Position numbers and translations under genes: made by a program | In this document: positions 59,345 through 64,000 of the stretch, piece by piece | Layout: each line of letters begins with the position of its first letter | Numbering within the stretch: the stretch's first letter is position 1 | The notes under the pieces: generated by a model | Databases searched by the model: none | What the model saw: only the letters and a program-made list of their open reading frames with translations | Told to the model about the DNA's origin: nothing | Assembly (NCBI GenBank): GCA_947044365.1 | Contig: OX345643.1 | Location: forward strand, 433,501-497,500 | DNA from: Petrosia ficiformis | Lineage: Eukaryota; Porifera; Demospongiae; Haplosclerida; Petrosiidae | Direction: 5' to 3' | Length of the DNA: 64,000 bases

Positions 59345-62300
59345 TCATACTGTTAATAATAATCTTCATTTCTTAGGATTGGGGGGTATCGTGTAAGATA
59401 GAAGAAACTAATATCAAATGGCATACTCCATCCTTTGATGAACTAAAGCTTGTTGATAAATTACTTGAGGATTTCTTGAGACCAGAGATACAAATACTTC
59501 AAGATTTTATGGATAGCAAAAAGACCTTGGACAGGTCCTTAACACACCAACGCATGCACACACACACACACACACACACATACACTTCTTCATAACTGCA
59601 TAATGTATAATGAATTTATGTTCATCCAATGTTGATAGAGATTCTCTGTGTCAGAGTCTTGAACTTGTGGATATGATATTAAAAGGTGTTTCTAACTATC
59701 TTCCACAAATTGAAGGTCCAATGGTGGCTGGAGTGTAAGTGTCTATGTAGATGGATTGATTTGTGGGGAGACATAGTAGCATTGGTATGATGGATGAACA
59801 AATGGACATGAGACTGATTGATGGATGAATGGATTGATTGGTGAATAGATGGACGAAAAACAAATTGATGAGTAGGTGAAATCCCTGTTTTACCCCAATT
59901 CCTTTTAGTGCTGACAGTGTGGTATCATTAAAGAGATCGTTTCACATCATATCAAAGACTCCTCGAGTACCTCCCGAAGAGTTCTCCAGAAAAACTCTAG
60001 CTGAGTTCTTTCATAAATTGACCAATTATATACTGAATAATTGTGAGGACGATACCAAGAGCATGTTGGCAATCGTGAATGTGAGGAAATTTGTGTACAC
60101 ATGTTTGTGCGAATGTACATGTCCATGTATGTATATGTACATATGCATGTACATTATATACATGTATATGTACATTGTACATATGTGTTTATGTATATGT
60201 ACATGTACAATGTATTACTGTATATAATTTGTCAAATTATGTATACATGTATGTACAATGTACATGTACATGTACATATATGTACATGTATATGTACATG
60301 TATATGTATGTACATGTATATGTATAATGATATGTGTGTATGTGTATGTACACATATCATATGTACTTGCTCATATGTGTTTATGTGTGTAAATGTAGAT
60401 TTTGAAAATGCTGTTGTCTAGTTTTGGCACGGACAAACAAGCATACGAAGGAAGGTGAGTTGTTCTAATTGTAATTATATTTTATTTATTATTAATTATT
60501 AGTAACCAAGCACTCAATCAAATCAAGCTAACAATGGGAGATAACGTGAGGATCTTTTAGTTGCTATAATGATCTGTTGACAACATATGTTCCTTCTCTT
60601 TCACCTCTCCTCTCTACCTGCATCTCCCTGCCTCTCTCTTCTCCCTTCCCACCTCTCTTTCTCCCTCTCTGTAGCTTCATGGTAAAAAGAAATTAGTCCG
60701 TCCATTAATAATATCCAAAGTTCTTTTACTTCACGATGTAAGGAACTCATTTTGTCCTAAATCTTTCTCATGAATTGTATTATTTTAGTTACGTGTAATG
60801 GAGCGTAAGATGTCTCCACTAACACCTATACACATGTCACTGCTGGAAGATTTATCAAAAATGGCCATTAGTGGCTATACTGAGGTATGATAGTTTAATA
60901 ACTAACCCCTCCTGACTTACTAGCAATTATTTATTGTTATCTCTACAGATTCGTGTATCAGCACAACAATGTCTTAATTTATGTCTGGAAGATTATATTT
61001 CTTCTGGTCGTAAACTTATGCCTCTTTTTATACCCTATCTGGAGAATAATTCTGAAGTCACTCATGAACAATTCAAGGTAAATTGAGCCTACCATCCATT
61101 AGAGTAGTAGTGTATATACTAGAGAGCACCAGTGAGCTTTGTAAATTTGATAGTGACAGTTGGACGAGGTGGCCGAGTGGTTAAGGCGATGGACTGCTAA
61201 TCCATTGTGCTCTGCACGCGTGGGTTCGAATCCCATCCTCGTCGTATTTTTTTTTCTTCTTTTTTTCCAGGGTACATTGTACATGATGCTGAGTCCTATA
61301 GTTACCACGACGATGATTCGTAACTGGGGCATAATGAAGGAGGTTTTACCAATATTGGTGAAAGTAAGCCAGTAGCTGCCATTACACATGTGGTAAGTAG
61401 AATCTTTTATATACACACAGGCAGACCACTCGGAGAAATCTACAATTCTGAATCTCATTAGTCATCTCCATAACACCATTCAGAGAATGTATGATACTTT
61501 CTCCATCAATTTTGAGGTGCATGTGTATGTACATGTATATACATACATATATGTTCCATTTGTAGTTGCGGTAAATGTATGTATGTACGTACATATCTAT
61601 GTTCCATTTGTAGGTTGGGGTACATGTATATACATGTGTATGTATACGTACATATGTAAGTACGTGTACATACCATATTTGTTCTATTTGTAGGTATCTG
61701 ATAGTTGCCTACCTGTAGCTGTCTCTCTAGACTCTGCCATTACTAAAGCCGAAGAGGAAGAAGCTATTTTGAAATTGAAAGAGTCAAACACAAATCGTTA
61801 CAAGTATGGCTGCAAACTTACAAATTAATTATGTAGAGATATGTGTATGTATATGTACATCTTATTATTAATATTGCAGTTTATATGTTAAAATTGTTGA
61901 GGAACTTGTGGATATTATGGAGGCACAACATGATCTGACGTTAGTCTAATTTATTCATCATTACGTCATCCACCCAATCCACCCACCTACCCATCCATCC
62001 ATCCATCCATCCATTCATCCATCCATCCATCCATTCATCCATCCATGCATCCATGCATCCATTCATCCATTCATCCAATCCTCTACCCATCTATCCATTC
62101 ATCCATCTATTCATTCACATATATTGCTTAATCAATTTGATTGTATATTCTCACAGACAATGGCGTTTCACAGAGATTACTGTCAAACTACTAGCTATGT
62201 TAATTCGACAGGATGTTCCATACCCTCTCAAAGGAATTCAACTCCTTGTAAACTGTCTTACACATGATGCTATAGCTATCAGAAAGGTCTGTATGTCTGT

Positions 62301-63999
62301 CTGTGCGTTTGTGTCTGTGTCTGTGTTTGTGTGTCTGTGACATGTGTCTGTGACGTGTCTATGTATATGTCTGTGTGTCTGTGTTCATGTATATGTGTCT
62401 ATCCTGTGTCTATGTATACAGTATTACAGTATGTGTCTGTGTCTGTCTGTCTGTGTTTGTGTGTCTGTATCTGTCTGTGTGTCTATGTCATGTGTCTGTC
62501 TGTCTATGTATATGTGTGTCTGTGTCATGTGTCTGTCTATGTATATGTGTGTCTGTGTCCTGTGTCTATATACATGTATATGTGTGTCTGTGTCTATGTA
62601 TATGTGTGTCTGTCCTGTGTCTATGTATACAGTATGTGTCTGTGTCCTGTGTCTATGTATGTGTGTATGTGCGTTTATGTATTGACAGTGTATGACTCAT
62701 CTTCTCTCATAGGTTGCAATATTTTCAGTCACTTTAATCTTACAACAGCTCAAGAGAACACACAAAAGGGTATCTATAGATTTGAATGCCTTGAGTATGT
62801 CATAAATACCAGTTTGGACAAGTATATTGTATATCATATTCCTGTTCCTCTCTCTTTATCCAGGTCCAGTTAAAATTAATGATCCGCTTCATCTAACACC
62901 TGGAGAAAGAGAAGATAATAAATGGTATCTGTCTGTCTGTCTGTCTGTCTGTATGTCTGACTGTCTGTCTGTCTGTCTGTATGTCTGTCTGTATGTCTGT
63001 CTGTCTATATGTATATCAATCAATCTGTCTATATACTGTTTAGGTTATGTATTATGAACAATGAAGTTGAAGATGAATTATCTTGGGATAGTAATATAGG
63101 TATCGTTAATAAGACTCGATATGGATACTATTGCTATCCAAGGTACGTACGTGTGTATTGTACATATATGTATGTAGGTTGTATGGTATGTACAATTGTA
63201 CATGTATGTATGTATGTATATACCGTGTACGTACATACGTATGTTAGTATGTTGTAGATATATGTGTACACAATACACAGGACATCAAAAGGATATTCAC
63301 CTGTTTCTGAGCAGCCAAAATTAAACAGAACAATTGATGAAATGACTGAGGTAATGCACATACACACATACACACATGCCTTACTTCAAAATTAATGTCC
63401 ATAGGCTGAACGACTAATATATCAAGTATTTATGGACAAGGAGTTTGTAGAGAAAATAATCTCCTTCTTGTCTCTTGAAGAACATAAAGGAAAGGACCAT
63501 TTCGACACACAGAGAACACAAATGTTTAAGGTGGATATACAATGTAGTGTAGATAATATACATGAATGAAGACGAGTATGGGAATGGGGGGGATAAGGAC
63601 AAGGGTGTAGTGGGAGTATAGGAATGGGGATAAGGGCAAGAGTGTAGTGGGAGTATAGAAATGTGGAATGAGGATAAGGACGCTATAGTGGGAGTATAGG
63701 AATGGGGAGGATAAGGACAAAGGCATAGTGGGAGTAAGGAATGGGGATAAGGACAAGAGTGTAGTGGGAGTATAGAAATGGGGATAAGGACAAGGGTGTA
63801 GTGGGAATTTAGGAATGGGGATAATGACAAGAGTGTAGTGGGAGTATAGGAATGTGGAATTGCGGATAAGGACAAGGTTGTAGTGGGAGTATAGGAATGT
63901 GGATGAACTGACTGTATTGTCATTCAGGGGAATAGGGATAGGGACAAAGGTAAATTGGGAGTATAGGAATGTGGATGAACTGACTCATGTCATTCATGC
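51750..63999 (+). CDS. PSME4: Proteasome activator PA200 (PSME4/Blm10 family), runs off right edge
   Basis: PSME4 is a giant HEAT-repeat ring cap on the 20S proteasome, linked to acetyl-histone turnover and DNA repair. Thirty-six exons (first 51750-51955, last seen 63405-63530) hold 1324 codons in one frame, about 72% of the 1843-aa human protein. Recognisable segments in order: [155 protein letters not shown] and [11 protein letters not shown]. Exon 32 is read to 62794 because a shorter form breaks the frame. Exon 16 uses a GTTTGT donor. The final Blm10 repeats lie beyond 64000. Family certain; some small exons could shift by a few bases. Confidence 0.96.
52420..52670. repeat. (CATA)n array with duplicated block, PSME4 intron 1
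   Basis: Two copies of a roughly 110-bp block (CATA run then CAGTGTACATAGTTAACATA) before the exon 2 acceptor. Confidence 0.95.
53979..54051 (-). repeat. tRNA-derived SINE-like element (tRNA-like head) in PSME4 intron 6
   Basis: The minus strand folds as a 73-nt tRNA with a full acceptor stem (GCCTTGG/CTGAGGC with G-T pairs), GCTC D-stem, T-stem GTGGG/CCCAC and B-box GGGTTCGAATCCC. The anticodon loop is CCAGAGT (AGA), with C instead of the universal U33 and no long variable arm expected of Ser, so it is unlikely to be a working tRNA. Immediately 3' the transcript has an inverted copy of its own 3' end (CACCTGAGGCAA/TTGCCTCAGGTG hairpin) and a GTCTTTC-rich tail, like the copy at 6036-6108. 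Confidence 0.65.
54475..54955. repeat. TACTATACATG repeat array, PSME4 intron 7
   Basis: About 480 bp of 11-12-bp units (ACATGTACTAT / ACCTGTACTAT). Many units are self-complementary (ACATGT, GTAC). Confidence 0.94.
55532..55834. mobile_element. MITE-like element in PSME4 intron 9
   Basis: About 300 bp with terminal inverted repeats TTCATATTCACTATGTCCTC and GAGGTCATTGTGAATATGAA. An internal segment (TTGAGTTACAGTATAATCAT) is tandemly duplicated. Non-coding. Confidence 0.75.
56625..57045. repeat. TATG (intron 12) and CTAT/CATT (intron 13) microsatellites of PSME4
   Basis: TATG tetramers at 56625-56735 and CTAT with periodic CCATTCAT interruptions at 56860-57040, on either side of exon 13. Confidence 0.93.
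57330..57895. repeat. Degenerate minisatellite, PSME4 intron 14
   Basis: Some 18 units of 25-40 bp around GGAATGTGACTGGTGGTTGT and AGTATAGG, filling the intron. Confidence 0.9.
58205..58600. repeat. Pyrimidine-rich minisatellite, PSME4 intron 16
   Basis: Units around CACATTAGTCCTCATTCACA and CTCACACTTTCCTCCACTCC repeat three to four times. Confidence 0.88.
58765..59150. repeat. (CCAT)n array, PSME4 intron 17
   Basis: About 385 bp of CCAT tetramers with CCACCCAT and CCGTCCAT variants. Confidence 0.96.
60095..60390. repeat. ACATGTAT-rich repeat, PSME4 intron 21
   Basis: Degenerate ACATGT/ATATGT units across the whole intron. Confidence 0.88.
61163..61244 (+). tRNA. tRNA-Ser (anticodon GCT)
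   Basis: 82 nt, canonical class II tRNA. Acceptor stem GACGAGG/CCTCGTC is perfect, with discriminator G as in serine tRNAs. A-box TGGCCGAGTGG, anticodon stem ATGGA/TCCAT with loop CTGCTAA (GCT), long variable arm TGTGCTCTGCACG with its own stem, T-arm GTGGG-TTCGAAT-CCCAT. No CCA is encoded and no intron is present. A T-run (61247-61255) three bases downstream is a Pol III terminator. It lies in sense orientation in PSME4 intron 26, 26 bp before the splice acceptor. Confidence 0.96.
61975..62110. repeat. (CCAT)n microsatellite, PSME4 intron 30
   Basis: CCAT tetramers with CATG variants before exon 31. Confidence 0.95.
62290..62690. repeat. GTCTGT/TATG repeat, PSME4 intron 31
   Basis: About 400 bp of TGTGTCTG and TGTCTATG units. 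Cys/Val/Ser-rich frames are artefacts. Confidence 0.93.
63540..63999. repeat. Minisatellite of about 38 bp, PSME4 intron 36, continues past the window
   Basis: About a dozen units around GTGTAGTGGGAGTATAGGAA and TGGGGATAAGGACAAG. The next PSME4 exon is not in the window. Confidence 0.92.
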
Positions 64000-64000
64000 T

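Noticed and set aside
61160..61375. Plus-strand frame over 61160-61375
   Set aside because: It reads through the tRNA-Ser gene and the PSME4 intron; only 61271-61363 is coding, in the PSME4 frame.

Overview
The window reads as animal genomic DNA from a compact, AT-rich genome. Genes lie tens to a few hundred bases apart. Most introns are short (about 50-100 bp), and the rest are swollen by tetra- and pentanucleotide arrays, minisatellites or small inverted-repeat elements. The gene set (BBS1, CFAP184, survivin, FANCM, PSME4, TMEM141, plus RUN, BTB and PTB domain proteins) is metazoan. Intron size, repeat load and divergence from vertebrate proteins suggest an early-branching animal, and a demosponge of the Amphimedon type is my best guess. 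That is inference, because no organism-specific marker was tested.

Layout. (1) 1-5340, minus strand: the 5' two-thirds of BBS1 (runs off the left edge), then complete thymidine kinase 1. (2) 5462-9547, plus: a ciliary coiled-coil protein (CCDC96/CFAP184), divergent from TK1 across a 121-bp promoter holding an E2F-like site and an RFX X-box. (3) 9615-10603, minus: a survivin-like single-BIR protein. (4) 11290-19273, plus: four tandem GH27 alpha-galactosidase-like genes with the same four-exon structure. The first is strongly diverged at substrate-pocket and disulfide positions. (5) 19577-25029, plus: a RUN / PDZ-like / PTB adaptor. (6) 25210-25668, minus: TMEM141-like. (7) 25739-31940, plus: a large double-BTB protein with a UBA-like C-terminus. 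(8) 32764-33726, minus: an unrecognised multi-pass membrane protein, head-to-head with (9) 33747-44344, plus: FANCM, about 2105 aa. (10) 45928-46794, minus: a single-exon transmembrane protein with a tiny ectodomain and NPxY-bearing tail. (11) 48361-51457, plus: a ubiquitin-like plus helical-repeat protein. (12) 51750 to the right edge, plus: PSME4 (PA200), with a tRNA-Ser(GCT) gene in one intron.

Mobile and repeat content: a deletion derivative of a hAT transposon that keeps a BED zinc finger, several MITE-like or foldback elements, two tRNA-derived SINE-like copies, and many microsatellites and minisatellites. Two tandem arrays consist of transcription-factor-like motifs (MEF2-like and CCAAT), and an octamer TCACATGA is scattered through non-coding DNA.

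Exon boundaries were assigned by eye from GT/AG sites and reading-frame continuity. Nearly all spliced models keep one open frame from ATG to stop. The weak spots (BBS1 exon 5, RUN-gene exons 8-10) are stated in their entries. No previously undescribed system can be proved from sequence alone. The best leads are the tRNA gene whose T-rich terminator doubles as a splice acceptor tract, the transmembrane adaptor-like protein, the diverged GH27 paralogue, the two SINE-like tRNA copies with a 3' hairpin, and the shared promoter of a cell-cycle gene and a ciliary gene.
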